Shown: positions 50,881 to 62,129 of the stretch, one piece after another
Position numbering within the stretch: position 1 is the first letter of the stretch
Layout: each line of letters opens with the position of its first letter
Assembly: GCA_030323885.1 (NCBI GenBank)
Contig: CM059203.1
Location: 5,518,001 to 5,582,000 of the forward strand
Direction of reading: 5' to 3'
DNA length: 64,000 bases
DNA from: Branchipolynoe longqiensis
Taxonomy: Eukaryota; Annelida; Polychaeta; Phyllodocida; Polynoidae
Translations under genes and position numbers: made by a program
The notes under the pieces: model-generated
Databases searched by the model: none
The model's input: only the letters and a program-made list of their open reading frames with translations
Told to the model about the DNA's origin: nothing

Positions 50881-51115
50881 CAAGGAGAGTTAAAATTGCT
50901 GGTACCTCACGTGCTTCCTTCTCCCTAGCCCACGTCTACCCGAGGCTTATACCTCGGGAAAACAACAGTTATCCATCATCTATACCCAGGTAAGATTCGT
51001 ATAACTATACTATATAAATGCATGTAGCATAATATGGCCGAAAGACCAATATCTCTATTCACTGAGTAAATCTTCTTTACCAAACAAATAAAAGCTTGAT
51101 AATCTGACACACAAA

Positions 51116-51330
51116 GGTTGTTTTATTTAACGACGCCTCTAGAACACATCAAATTTCATATCATCGGCTATTGGACGTCAACCATATGGTCATTCTGACA
51201 TTATTTCTGTGGAGGAAACCAAGTAAGGGGTCTTTTATATGCATTTTCCCACAGACAGGACAGCACATACCACCGCCTTTGATAAACCAATTCTGGACCA
51301 CTGGTTGGAACGGAAAATAGCTCAAACTGC
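51116..51330 (-). mobile_element. SINE-2 copy with internal deletion
   Basis: Complement copy from GTTTTATTTAACGACGCC. The stretch around the CTTATCGGAAAGAGTAGC motif is deleted, and the head is absent. Confidence 0.8.
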
Positions 51331-51334
51331 TTAT

Positions 51335-51580
51335 ATAATTTGACACACATGCATTTAGGAACCAGGATATCCTTCAAATGTCTTTAATTCAGCGACATGC
51401 CAGCATTACACAAATTATAATTTAGAAAAAAGAAGAAAAAGAAAGAATAAAAAGCGTGATAATTTGACCCACATTCATTTTGGAAACAGGATATGCTTTG
51501 ATGGCCTATAATTCAGCGACATACCAATATTGCCTCAAATTCACACACAACACACAGACAACACACACACACAGACCTTG
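51335..51580. repeat. 124-bp tandem duplication
   Basis: ATAATTTGACACACATGCAT at 51335 and ATAATTTGACCCACATTCAT at 51459 begin two copies (CAGGATAT.C, AATTCAGCGACAT). A third partial copy may precede at 51090. Confidence 0.75.
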
Positions 51581-51598
51581 TCATGTTAGGGTACAATA

Positions 51599-52017
51599 TA
51601 GATAAAAGATTCACCCCGTACTTACAGTACAGGGGTGAACGACAACGTAGTCTAAATACGGGCGAAAATAGCTTTAGTATGGAACAGGAAGTAGAATGCC
51701 TGGCACCAGTGTCAAATGGTTACTTATATCAACACAGAGTTGGTGAAATGGGAGAGAATACAAAAAGACAAGATGGCGGCCAGAGAACGCCATCGATTTC
51801 ACTCTTAAATTGCATTAAGGTATATGTTTTATTATATTTTCCAACTCAAAAGTAGCGGGTAAATATGAAGACGTACATAAAGAATATATTGTGCTTCTTA
51901 AATTAAGAATTTACCAGCTCAGTTAATTAACCCAGCATGTCGAAATTCTTCGCCAGCTTTTCTAATGGGTTGGTTTTCACCCCAGTGCTGGAAGTATGGG
52001 GTGAATCTTTTATCGAG
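51599..52017. mobile_element. hAT-like MITE, copy 2
   Basis: The ends TAGATAAAAGATTCACCCCG and the complement of GGGGTGAATCTTTTATCGA are flanked by GTACAATA (51591-51598 and 52018-52025), an exact 8-bp duplication. The 90-codon frame inside starts in the left arm and has no transposase features. Confidence 0.88.
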
Positions 52018-52129
52018 GTACAATAACGCTGCCAGTGTTGACAATGTACAAAGTAATCGGTTTGGAGAGTTTGAATAACCTGCAATCATCCAGGTTCTAT
52101 GGCCTCATAAACACACGCACAAAGCCTAC

Positions 52130-53135
52130 CCCCACACACCCTCCCTCCCCTCTCCCCCTCCCCCCTCTCCTCTCTCCTCTCTCCCCCTCTCTTCTCCCCT
52201 CTCCCCCCTTCCCCCTCACCCCCTCCCTCTACCCCCCCCCCCCATTCATTTCAATCTCTCCCTATTACCGTGCCGCCATCCCTTTCCTATTCCCCCCCCC
52301 CCCTCCCCACTATCCCACCCCCTTCATCCCAAACTCCACTCCCTCCCGGTCTCCTCCCCCCCACCCCTCCCCTCCAACTCCCCCTCCCCCTTCAACTGCC
52401 CCCCCCTCCCCCTTCAACTCCCCCCTCCCCAACTCTCCCCCTCCACTCCCTCCCCCTCTCCCTCCAACTCCCCTCTAACTCCAACCCCCCTCCCCCTCCA
52501 ACTCCCCCCCTCCACTTCCCCTCCCCCTCTCCCTCCAACTCCCCTCACCCAACCCCCACCCCTCCACTCCCCAGCCCCCCTCCAACCCCCCTCCCTCCTC
52601 CACCTCCCTCAACTCCCCCTCAACACCTCCCTCCAACTCCCCCCCTCCTCCCCAACTCCCCCAATCCCCCTTCAACTCCCCCTCAAACTCCCTTCAAACC
52701 CCCCCTCCAACTCCCCCACCCCCTCCCCTCTCCCCCAACTCCCCCAATCCCCCTCCAACTCTCCCTCTCCCCCTCCAACTCCCTTCCAACCCCCCCCTCC
52801 AACTCCCCCCTCTCCCTTCACTCCCAACTCCCCCACTCCCCCTCTCAACTCCCCCTCCCCCAACTCTAACTCCCCCTCAAACTCCACCTCCAACTCCCCC
52901 CCCCTCCAACTCCCCCTCCTCTCCAACTCCCCCAATCCCCCCCCCCCCCCAACTCTCCCTCTCCCTCAACTCCCCTTCCAACCCCCCTCCCCCTCCCCCT
53001 CCCCCCTCTCCCCCTCCATCCAACTCCCCCACTCCCCCCTCCAACTCCTCCCCCCTCCAGCTCCATCCAACCCCCTCCCCCCTCCAACTCCACCTCCACC
53101 CCCCCTCCACCCCCCCCCCCCCCCCCCCCCCCCCA
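52130..53135. repeat. CCCCCTCCAACTCCCC tract ending in poly-C
   Basis: About 1 kb of C-rich pyrimidine DNA with AACT punctuation, ending in about 33 C (53102-53133). Strand-asymmetric. No gene; 53136-53399 after it has nothing recognised. Confidence 0.92.
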
Positions 53136-53399
53136 TCGGCGATTGGCAGTCACGTCATCTGAGCGTTAAACCGTAAGTGATTCTTTGCCGGGAGATTACA
53201 AATTAAAAGCGGAATTCGGGAGATTGGTTATTATTTGTGCTATATTTTAGGGAAATCTCCCACCAAATTGGGAGACTTGGCCCCTCGGCAAGCTCACTGT
53301 GGGTTCATTCAGTGCACATTCCTGGAAGTGGGGGGAGGGGGGTAGGGGGGGGGCGGAGCCAGGATCTACAAGCCGGATTTACCCGAAGAACAGAGTACG

Positions 53400-53494
53400 G
53401 TGTGAGTGTGTGTGTGTGTGTGAGTTTGTGTGTGAATGTGTGTGTGTCAGTGTGAGTATGTGTGTCAGTGTGTGAGTTTGTGTGTCAGTGTGCT
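53400..53494. repeat. (TG)n-rich tract
   Basis: GTGTGTGTGTG and GTCAGTGTGAG units lead directly into the 17-bp array. Confidence 0.88.
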
Positions 53495-54775
53495 AGGGGG
53501 CGCAACATGCTAGAGGACGCCACATGCTAGGGGGCACCATGTGGCAGGGTGTGCCACATGCTAGAGGCCGCCACATGCTAGGAGCACCACATGCCAGGGT
53601 GTGCCATGTGCTAGAGGGCGTCATGTGCTAGAGGGCACCATGTGCCAAGGGGCACCATGTGCTAAAGGGCGCCATGGGCTAGCAGGCGGCACATGCTAGG
53701 GGGCACGACATTCCAGGGTGTGCCACATGTTAGAGGGTGCCATGTGCTAGAGGGACCACATACTAGAGGGTGCCATGTGCTAGAGGGCGCCATATGCTAG
53801 AGGGCACCATGTGCTAGAGGGCACCACATGCTAGAGGCCGCCACATGCTAGAGGGCACCATGTGCTAGAGGCCACCACATGCTAGAGGGCACCATGTGCT
53901 AGAGGCCACCACATGCTAGAGGCTGCCACGTGCTAGAGGCCGCCACATGCTAGAGGGCACCACATGCTAGAGGCCGCCACATGCTAGAGGCCACCACATG
54001 CTAGAGGGCACCACATGCTAGAGGCCGCCATATGCTACAGGGCACCATGTGCTAGAGGGCGCCACATGCTAGAGGCCACCACATGCTAGAAGGCATCATG
54101 TGCTAGATGCCGCCACATGCTAAAGGGCACCATGTGTTAGAGGTCACCATGTGCTATAGGCCGCCATATACTAGAGGGCACCACGTGCTAGAGGCCGCCA
54201 CATGCTAGAGGGCACCACATGCTAGAGGCCGCCACATGCTAGAGGCCACCACATGCTAGAGGGCACCACATGCTACAGGCCGCCACATGCTAGAGGCCAC
54301 CATGTGCTAGAGGCCACCACCTGCTAGAGGCCGCCACATGCTAGGGGGCGCCATGTGCTAGAGACCGCCACATGCTAGTGGCCGCCACATGCTAGAGGGT
54401 ACCACATGCTAGAGGCTGCCATATGCTAGAGGCCGCCACATGCTAGAGGCCGCCATGTGCTAGAGGCCACCACATGCTAGAGGCCACCACATGCTAGAGG
54501 CCACCACATGCTAGAGGCCACCACATGCTAGAGGGCACCACGTGCTAGAGGCCGCCACATGCTAGAGGCCACCACATGCTAGAGGGTGCCACATGCTAGA
54601 GGCCGCCACATGCTAGAGGCCACCACATGCTAGAGGGCACCACATGCTAGAGGCCACCACATGCTAGAGGCCGCCACATGCTAGAGGCCACCACATGCTA
54701 GAGGGCACCACATGCTAGAGGGCACCACATGCTAGGAAGCGACACATGCCAGGGTGTGCCACATGCTAGGGGCGC
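53495..54775. repeat. 17-bp VNTR, CCGCCACATGCTAGAGG unit
   Basis: About 75 copies of CC(G/A)CCACATGCTAGAGG or GGGCACCACATGCTAGA. The central units (53900-54720) are most regular and the left edge most diverged. Each unit carries an E-box-like CACATG (CACGTG or CATGTG in variants) and CTAG. Confidence 0.95.
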
Positions 54776-54958
54776 TAAATATAATTTCCTCCTTGTGAAA
54801 TTTAAAAAAAAGAAGTTTACTCCACCCCCCCCCCACCTACATGTAGCCGCACCCTATTTTTCCTACAGATCCAATCCCCCCCACACCCCCATCCTACCCC
54901 CACACATTCACCACACACACGCACACACTCACACACACACACCTCAACTCCTATTATG

Positions 54959-55291
54959 AACCAGACCGGATGCCCGAATGAGTTAGAGCGTCCATCTCCC
55001 ATGGGGTCGTGGGTTCGAACCCTTGGTCGAGTCAAACCAATCACTTTAAAATTGATACTTGTCGCTTCCTACCCAGGCGCTCGACATTATTAGGATAAGA
55101 CAAGGACTGGTGTGCTCAGTGTCAGGATAATGTGACTGAGTGGGATATCAGGTCATGGTTCCAGCGGCCTGGTTTCCCAGTGGGACAGCACTATAAAGTC
55201 GCCATGAGTGCACACTGTCACAAGTTGGTACCCGTCCTGATATGACCTTAGATGTTGCTAGGACATAAAACAACAACAAACAAACAAACAA
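54959..55291 (+). mobile_element. Full-length SINE-1 with 12-bp duplication
   Basis: Flanked by ACTCCTATTATG at 54947-54958 and 55292-55303. Head CCAGACCGGATGCCCG, B box GGGTTCGAACCC, tail AACAACAAACAAACAAAC. Confidence 0.93.
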
Positions 55292-55317
55292 ACTCCTATT
55301 ATGGAAGCCTCTCCCAG

Positions 55318-55420
55318 ATCCTGTTCCACTCGCCTAATAATTCCAGAGTGACTGTGTCAGGCTAGTTAGCGACAAGTATCAATTTTGTAATTCAGTCTAC
55401 CGATTCGACCACCACGTCCT
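55318..55420 (-). mobile_element. SINE-1 head-proximal fragment
   Basis: Complement piece with GTTAGCGACAAGTATCAATT and a degraded head ACAGGACGTGGTGGTCG. Confidence 0.65.
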
Positions 55421-55454
55421 GTTTGTCTGTTCCGCGAGACGGCGGATACTCAGG

Positions 55455-55876
55455 TAGTAATTAATATGTCGTGCCTCGATGTCGTGTCTGAGGGAGCGGG
55501 ACTTAGCTATTAATATGTCTTACCGCGATGTCGTGTCTGAGGGAGCGGGACGTAGCTCAGGTGGTAGTAGCGTGTCCACCTGTGAAGGTGTGGGTCATCC
55601 GATCGATCCTGCTCAGTGGACACATTTGCAGTTTCGGCTTTTTTCCATTCCAACCTGTGGTCCACAACTGGTTTGTCAAAGGCTGTGGTATGTGCTGTCC
55701 TGTCTGTGGGAAAGCGCGTATAAAAGACCCCTTACTACTTATCGGAAAGAGTAGCCTATGTGGCGGCAGATGGTTTCTTGCAAAGAAATATGTCAGAATG
55801 ACCATATGTTTGACGTCCAATAGCCGATGATGAAAATCAATGCGCTCTAGGGGCATCGTTAAATATAACAAGCTTT
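55455..55876 (+). mobile_element. SINE-2 copy with duplicated 5' flank and head start
   Basis: A 60-bp segment (GATGTCGTGTCTGAGGGAGC + GGGAC.TAGCT) occurs twice, at about 55478 and 55528. The second leads into a full SINE-2 (head with a 3-bp insertion GGTGGTAGTAGCG, full body, tail GTTAAATATAACAAGC). Confidence 0.85.
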
Positions 55877-55994
55877 ACTGTGTCTGGTGTGAGTGGTTTG
55901 TTGTTGTTGGCATATATATGTTTTGTTTCATTTTGTTTTGTATATGTTTATCATATAGACTGTGGTCAGTTGGGTGAATTCAAATCTCGCCACC

Positions 55995-56776
55995 ACCCAC
56001 TCCTTTCACTCCCACCACCACGCCCACAGCCACCACCACAACCACCACCACGCCCACAGCCACAGCAACCATCCACCACCACCACCACCACCACGCCCAC
56101 TTCACCACCACAACCACAGCGACAGCAACCACCACAACCACCACCACACCCACAGCCACAGCAGCCACCACCATCCACCACCACCAAGCCCACTTCCACC
56201 GCCACCACCACCACCACCATCACCACCACCCCAACCATACAATCACCACCCACCAATACCCCCCCTCCACAATCACCACTACAATCACCACCATCACAAC
56301 CGCCACCTGCACCACCACCACCATCACTACCTCCACCACCACCATCACCATGACAACAACAACCACCACAACCACCACCAACATCACCAACATCACCATC
56401 ATCACCATCATCACCACGACAACAACCACCACCACCACAACAACAACCACATCAACAACAACAACCACCACAACCACCACCACCACCATCACCACCACCA
56501 CCACCGCCACCACCACCACCACCACACCACCACCATCACAACCACCACCATCACAACCACCACTACCACCACCACCACCACCACCATCATAGTCACACTA
56601 CCATCACCACCACCTCCGCTACCACCACCATCACCACCACCACCACCACCACCATCACCACCACCACCACCTCTGCCACCACCACCACCATGACAACAAC
56701 AACCACCACCACAAAAACAACCACAACAACAACCACCACCACCATCACCACCACCACCACCACCACCACCATCACA
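55995..56776. repeat. (CCA)n/(ACC)n array, left part
   Basis: CCACCACAACCACCACC-type trinucleotide DNA with local CATCAC and ACAACA variants. His/Thr/Pro and Val/Gly/Trp frames are artefacts. Confidence 0.95.
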
Positions 56777-57116
56777 CCAGACGGGATGGCTGAATGGGTT
56801 GAGTGGCCGTCTTCCGTTTTGGTAACTCGTGGGATTTGAACAGGTTCGAATCCTGGTCGAGTCAAACAAATGACTTAAAACTTGATACTTGTCGCTTCCT
56901 AGACAGGCGTTTGGCATTATTAGGATAGGGCAAGGACTGGTTGGCTCAGTGTCAAGAAAATATGACTGAGTGGGATATCAGGTAATGGTGCTGGTGGCCT
57001 GGTTTCCCCGTTTGGCAGCACTATAGAGTCGCCATGAGCGCACACTGTCACAAGTCAGTACCCATCCTGATATGACCTTAGATGTTGCCAAGACGTAAAA
57101 CTCCAACAACCAACCA
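56777..57116 (+). mobile_element. Full-length SINE-1 inside the CCA array
   Basis: Head ACCAGACGGGATGGCTG with a duplicated B-box region (GGGATTTGAACAGG then GGTTCGAATCCTGG), full body and tail AAACTCCAACAACCAACC. ACCACCATCAC on both sides could be the target duplication, but the array makes this ambiguous. Confidence 0.9.
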
Positions 57117-57530
57117 GTAACCACCATCACCACCTCCACCTCAACCATCACAACCTACACAACCACCAACCACCACCTTAACCACAGCAGAAGCCACCAC
57201 CACCACCACCTCCACCATGGCCACAACCACCCCCATCACCTCCCCGTCCTCCACCACCACAACAACAACCACCACAACCTCCAGCGCCATCACCATCACA
57301 ACCACCACCACCACCACAACCACCCCCATCACCTCCATCACAACAACCACCACCACCACCACCTCTATCGCCATCACCACCAACACCACCTTAACCACAA
57401 CCACCACCTTCTCCACCACAACCACCTCCACCACCAAGCCACCACAACCACCACAACCACCACAAACACCACACACCCCCATCACCTCCACCACCACCAC
57501 AACCACCACCACCACCTCCGCCCCCATCAC
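57117..57530. repeat. (CCA)n/(ACC)n array, right part
   Basis: Continuation of the array after the SINE-1, with CCCCCATCACCTCC and CATCGCC variants. 57531-57715 downstream is unique-looking and unassigned. Confidence 0.94.
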
Positions 57531-57719
57531 AGTTTCCTTGAATGAGGTCAGTGAGACGCCGCCCATGGTGACCCTGCAATGTGATTGCTTGGTATCTAAG
57601 CAACCACCAGAGTGGGAGAAAAGCACTTGACTATTGAGACTGGACCTTGAACCCCACTACTCCTAATGTAGGAAGAGTCAGGTGGGGGCGGGGTGGGGGC
57701 TGGCTGGGATGTGTGGGTG

Positions 57720-58850
57720 TGTACATACCACACACGACTACACCCCACCCCACATGTGTAATCATATTAAGCACTTATTGTTCGATAACGGCTTTAATGC
57801 ATGAATTACTCTGGGATGTGTCCGTGTGTGTACATGCCACACACGCCTACACACCAACCCGCATGTGTAACCATATTAAGCACTTATTGTTCGATAAGGG
57901 CTTTGATGCATGAATTACTCTGGGATGTGTCTGTGTGTGTACATGCCACACACGCCTACGCACCAACCCACAATTGTAATCATTTTAAGCGCATATCGCT
58001 CGATAATGGCTTTAATGCATGAATTACTCTGGGATGTGTCTGTGCGTCTACATGCCACACACGCCTACACACAAACCCACAATTGTAATCATATTAAGCG
58101 CTTATCGCTCGATAAGGGCTTTAATGCATGAATTACTCTGGGATGTGTCTGTGCGTGTACATGCCACACACGCCTACACACCAACCCACAATTGTAATCA
58201 TATTAAGCGCTTATCGCTCGATAAGGGCTTTAATGCATGAATTACTCTGGGATGTGTCTGTGTTTTTTTGTTGTTGAAGATTTATACTGCCTATCATGGA
58301 TAAGTCTGAATAGACTTGTTTTCACCATTAGACAGTTTGTCGATAGAAAGCCCGAGCCTACACTTTTACCGACCCAAGGGATTTTTAACCTCCCACACCA
58401 CATAGACATGGTATGAGAGCAACTGGCCTTTGATGACGCTGTAAGTTATACACAGCGGTGGAAATCCAAATTGGCAGAGGTGGGGGTACATGGAATCGAA
58501 CCACTGACCTTCAGATTAGGAGTCCGACCTAGAAAAAAGTCAGACACTCTAACCACTCCACCACAGAGAACACCACCACATACCATACCACACACGCCTA
58601 CACACCAACCCACATGTGTAACCATATTAAGGACTTATTGCTCGATAAGGGCTTTGATGCATGAATTACTCTGGGATGTGTGCGTGTGTACATACCACAC
58701 ATGCCTACACACCAACCCGCATGTGTAACCATATTAAGCACTTATTGCTCGATAAGGGCTTTAATGCATGAATTATTCTGGGATGTCTGGGTGTGTACAT
58801 ACCACACACGCCTACACACCAACCCACATGTGTGGGTGTGGATAAATACA
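57720..58850. repeat. 109-bp satellite
   Basis: GCATGAATTACTCTGGG recurs at 57799, 57908, 58017, 58126 and 58235 (exactly 109 bp apart), then at 58659 and 58766 after a SINE-4. The unit holds ATTAAGC.CTTAT.GCTCGATAA and CACACACGCCTACACACC. Short frames of 73 codons spanning two units are artefacts. Confidence 0.95.
58264..58574 (-). mobile_element. SINE-4 inserted in the 109-bp satellite
   Basis: Complement copy from TTTTTTTGTTGTTGAAG to the CCACTCCACCACAGAGAAC head. Satellite sequence resumes with CATACCACACACGCC. Confidence 0.9.
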
Positions 58851-58869
58851 CATCACACATAGACACACC

Positions 58870-59510
58870 AATCAATGTGTGTGTGGCAGGCCGCGTATGG
58901 CTGGTTCCCTCCGGTCTGTTTCCTGAGTGCATGCAGAAGGAATGACGACAAGAAGAAATTTATGCTTCCACTTTTATTACAAAATCTCCTACCCATTGTG
59001 GCAGCACAGAGCCAAGTGACCCACCTACTAACGAGCCAGGAAGCAGGTAACCTCTTATGATGGGGGGAGCCGCTAGCTGGACGCAGTAGGGGCAGTCCAC
59101 CTGGGGACATGCCCGCCGGCTAGCCTTCCGCCAGCTGTTGCAGTAGAACTGCACAAGTGGGCGGTGTAGTCTCTGCCGTCACCGTATGGTGGTGGGGCTC
59201 ATATCAGGACTACTATGTATATACACACAAATATATATATGTATGTATATATGTGTGCTCTATAATCTATTATGGGAATATAAACAAGTACACTATCTAT
59301 CTCCAGTTCCCTATGTAATAGTATATTCACTGTATCCTATCTAACTGACACTGTGTAGTACAGTTTTGGCCACACTGGCACCACCTGTGAGGGGCTCTAA
59401 GCATCTCTTGGCATTTAACATATCTCCGCCATAGGATATATCTTCTTCTCAACCCGTCAGTCCCATCATTGTTCTGTTTATCTGGGGCCAGGTGTTTATA
59501 CACATATATA
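58870..59510. other. Unassigned stretch
   Basis: A GCCGGCTAGCC-containing moderately GC-rich part (59060-59190) is followed by TATATATGTATGTATATATG. No frame or family is supported. Confidence 0.45.
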
Positions 59511-59513
59511 TGG

Positions 59514-59937
59514 TATGCAGGTATTGCAGGTATAGCAATACCTCAGGGAGCTTGACACCCCTGCCCTGCAGAGTTGTAAACCTCTGCCTTGTGGTACAGG
59601 TTCTTGACAGAACCGAAGGCTAAGGGAGCAAACCCTAAACAGAAAACCATGTCACTGTGGCAGCATTAAGGGCGGTTGATGTATGGAACTCCCAACATCT
59701 CCCGACCAGCCACTGCAGGGACAAATAGTTTTGCGCCTGTCTTGACATGTTCTTGCCGGTCTGAAACCTCTATTTGCTCCCCGAGAGAGTGCCGCTGGTA
59801 ACTTGCAAAAGCCAGTAGCACTTCAACATTTTTGCAGGCAGCTTTCATGAAATGTACAACTGCACAAAGGAGAGCGGCAGTCAGGTAATGAAAGCAGTCT
59901 TTGTCGCATCGCGACCGACAGCATGATGATGATGATA
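59514..59937 (+). mobile_element. R5 retroposon, sense orientation
   Basis: From GGTATTGCAGGTATAGC, through GACCAGCCACTGCAGGG and CGAGAGAGTGCCGCTGG, to the ATGATGATGATG tail, then ATATAT. The full-length sense copy of the family. Confidence 0.85.
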
Positions 59938-60150
59938 TATATATATATATGTGATGTATAACACATTATACGAGTATAAATGCAAGGGTAGCATGTACAT
60001 CCTATATTTCCTCTGTGCGTATTAGTGGAGTGGCCCCCTCCCAGCTGACGGGTAAATTGCTGGGCGGGCGCCCCCCCCCCTCCCCTCACACACTGGAGGA
60101 AACATATGTGATGTATAAGCATTATGCGAGTATAAAGCCGCGTAAGGGAA
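59938..60150. repeat. Repeat I, inverted copies
   Basis: ATATGTGATGTATAACACATTA and ATATGTGATGTATAAGCATTA (as shorter shared motifs GTGATGTATAA and GAGTATAAA) occur twice, with GCGTAAGGGAAT. Complementary to 45290-45350. 60151-60560 has nothing recognised. Confidence 0.5.
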
Positions 60151-60561
60151 TTTCTATGTTTTATTACACTGTATTATGTTATTCCGATACTCTATTATTG
60201 GCCAATGGGCTCTCTGCATGTATTTGCCTCCTACTCATACGGGCACCGGTGGCTCCACCACCGCCAAACCATACTTCCGCCGCTACCACTGTCACTTGCG
60301 ACCTATATGGTAGTCTCTTCTGGGAAATATGGCAATTCTGCTGCAGTTTGTGTATAATATACTCCTAAGAAGACGAGCGCAAAACACCGTAGATCTTCTT
60401 CATTGCAGGAGTCGTCCCCGGTTTATTGCACTGTCTGAATAAGAAGTGACACACCACGTGTATCCAGGTTCTATATATAACCTCTAGTGGTGGATAGTCG
60501 CTTACCAGGGATGAATTGTTCAACTAACGGTATCCAAGGTTTCACGTGCTGCCACCTGCCG

Positions 60562-60775
60562 GTCCTGTCCTGATATGACCTTAGATGTTGCCAGGATGTC
60601 AAACTCCAACAACCAACCTGCCGTTCCTTCTGACATGACATGACGTCCATCTCCTGTGTTGGTAGATAGTGGGTTCAAACCCTGGTCGAGTCAAACCAAT
60701 GACTTAAAAATGTATACTACTCACTGCCTAGCCTGCCGCTCGGCATTATTAGGATCGGGCAAGGAGCAGTTGAAT
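60562..60775 (+). mobile_element. Two SINE-1 fragments
   Basis: 60562-60620 is a tail (TGATATGACCTTAGATGTTG to AACCAACC). 60645-60775 is a head-proximal part (GTCCATCTCCTGTGTTGG, B box GGGTTCAAACCC). Confidence 0.8.
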
Positions 60776-60942
60776 GAGGAAGACCAATTGTCCGCGATTG
60801 AAATTTCCCCCCGCTTAATCAACTAATGTACACAAAAAAATAGGTCAGTATACAGGAGACTAGGACCATGTGGTAGTGGAGTCCATATGTCAGGTTATTG
60901 CAATATTAATTATAGTATTTCCTTTTTTATTGTCTTCTTCAG

Positions 60943-61146
60943 ATCTTGCTGGGACAGAAATATGGCTACCGCCCATTCCCACCAGAGATTGCAGACAATG
61001 AGTTCCTGCTAATTCGAAAAGCGCTCGAAGATGACAACATGGAAGTTTCGCTGCTCGACCAGTGGTTCGTCCGCGATGAGAATATGATACCATCGAAATA
61101 CAGCCTTTGGCCTATCAGCAAGGTGCTGCCACACTACGGGGATAAG
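60943..61146 (+). CDS. NWD1/NWD2-like gene, N-terminal exon (68 codons)
   Basis: This exon encodes part of the N-terminal region, ahead of the NACHT ATPase, of a NACHT and WD-repeat protein. Family members are cytoplasmic signalling or scaffold ATPases; the exact role of this one is unknown. The translation has the family pattern: ILLGQKYGYRPFP, a charged EF motif, LLDQWFVRDEN, then IPSKYSLWPIS. The acceptor is pyrimidine-rich (CTTTTTTATTGTCTTCTTCAG). The donor is GATAAG|GTGAGG at 61147. Both ends are phase 0, and the frame continues into the next exon. No stop or frameshift is seen. The preceding exon is not in the window as far as I can tell. TEP1-type relatives are an alternative; the motifs favour NWD. 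Confidence 0.85.
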
Positions 61147-61797
61147 GTGAGGTCATTTGAAGGTCATTGGAAGGTCATTTATGTAATATGCTGTCATCTA
61201 AATACAGCAATGTGCTGCCACACTATGGGGATAAGGTGAGGTCATTTGGAGGTCATTTATGTAATATTCTGTCGTCTAAATACAGCAAGGTGCTGCCACA
61301 CTACGGGGATAAGGTGAGGTCATTTGAAGGTCATTCGAAGGTCATTTATGTAATATGCTGTCGTCTAAATACAGCAAGGTGCTGCCACACTATAGGGATA
61401 AGGTGAGGTCATTTGAAGGTCATTCGAAGGTCATTTATGTAATATGCTGTCGTCTAAATACAGCAATGTGCTGCCACACTACGGGGATAAGGTGAGGTCA
61501 TTTGGAGGTCATTTATGTAATATGCTGTCGTCTAAATACAGCAAGGTGCAGCCACACTACGGGGATAAGGTGAGGTCATTTGAAGGTCATTTATGTAATA
61601 TGCTGTCATTTAAATACAGCAAGATGCTGCCACACTATGGGAATAAGGTGAGGTCATTTCAAGGTCATTCGATGGTCATTTATGTAATATGCTGTCGTCT
61701 AAATACAGCAAGGTGCTGTCACACCACGGGGATAAGGTGAGGTCATTTGAAGGTCATTCGATGGTCATTTATGTAACATGCTGCATCGAAATAATAG
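61112..61797. repeat. Tandem array copying the 5' splice site (78/89-bp units)
   Basis: Units contain GTGCTGCCACACTACGGGGA, then TAAG|GTGAGGTCATTTG, then GTCATTTATGTAATATGC. The donor-like GTGAGG starts at 61147, 61236, 61314, 61403, 61492, 61570, 61648 and 61737. Spacings are 89 or 78 bp; the 11-bp difference is an internal duplication of the AAGGTCATT(C)G motif. The first unit is the real exon end. Confidence 0.95.
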
Positions 61798-61799
61798 GA

Positions 61800-62129
61800 T
61801 GCAGCTTTGAACTAACTGTGGCCTTGACATTGGAAGAGTAACCCAGCTAGGATGTAAAACCCCAACAAACAAATAAATAAAGGAGCAAATTGAGGGGTTA
61901 ATGTTTTATATTTAGAAAATGTTGCAGTTTCGTCGAACTATGTAGTGTTGAACTGAATAACCTTGCCCTTGACCTTGAACTTGGCAGAGTAACACAGTGT
62001 ATATGTTGCTAGGATGTAAAACTGCAACAAAGGATCAAATTGAGGTCAATGTTTTCATTTAGAACATATAGCGCTTTCATCGAACTATCCAGCTTTGAAC
62101 TGAATGACCTTGACCCTTGACCTTGACAG
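61800..62129. repeat. Tandem array of the 3' splice-site region (about 142-151 bp)
   Basis: AGCTTTGAACT.A.TG, CCTTGACC and AG|AGTAACCCAG recur so that the acceptor-like AG|AGTAAC falls at 61837, 61988 and 62130. The third is the real exon start. TTTAGAA, TCGAACTAT and GGATGTAAAAC are shared between units. Confidence 0.85.

Noticed and set aside
53495..54775. CRISPR array or zinc-finger-like coding repeat
   Set aside because: The 17-bp unit has no spacers, and 17 is not divisible by three, so frames break at each unit.
57801..58240. A family of 73-residue proteins
   Set aside because: Overlapping frames in a 109-bp satellite; each spans two units in a different frame.
61167..61740. Coding exons repeating YGDKVRSFEGH
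   Set aside because: These frames read through the duplicated splice-donor units, shift frame between 78- and 89-bp units and end in stops; only the first unit's upstream part is exonic.
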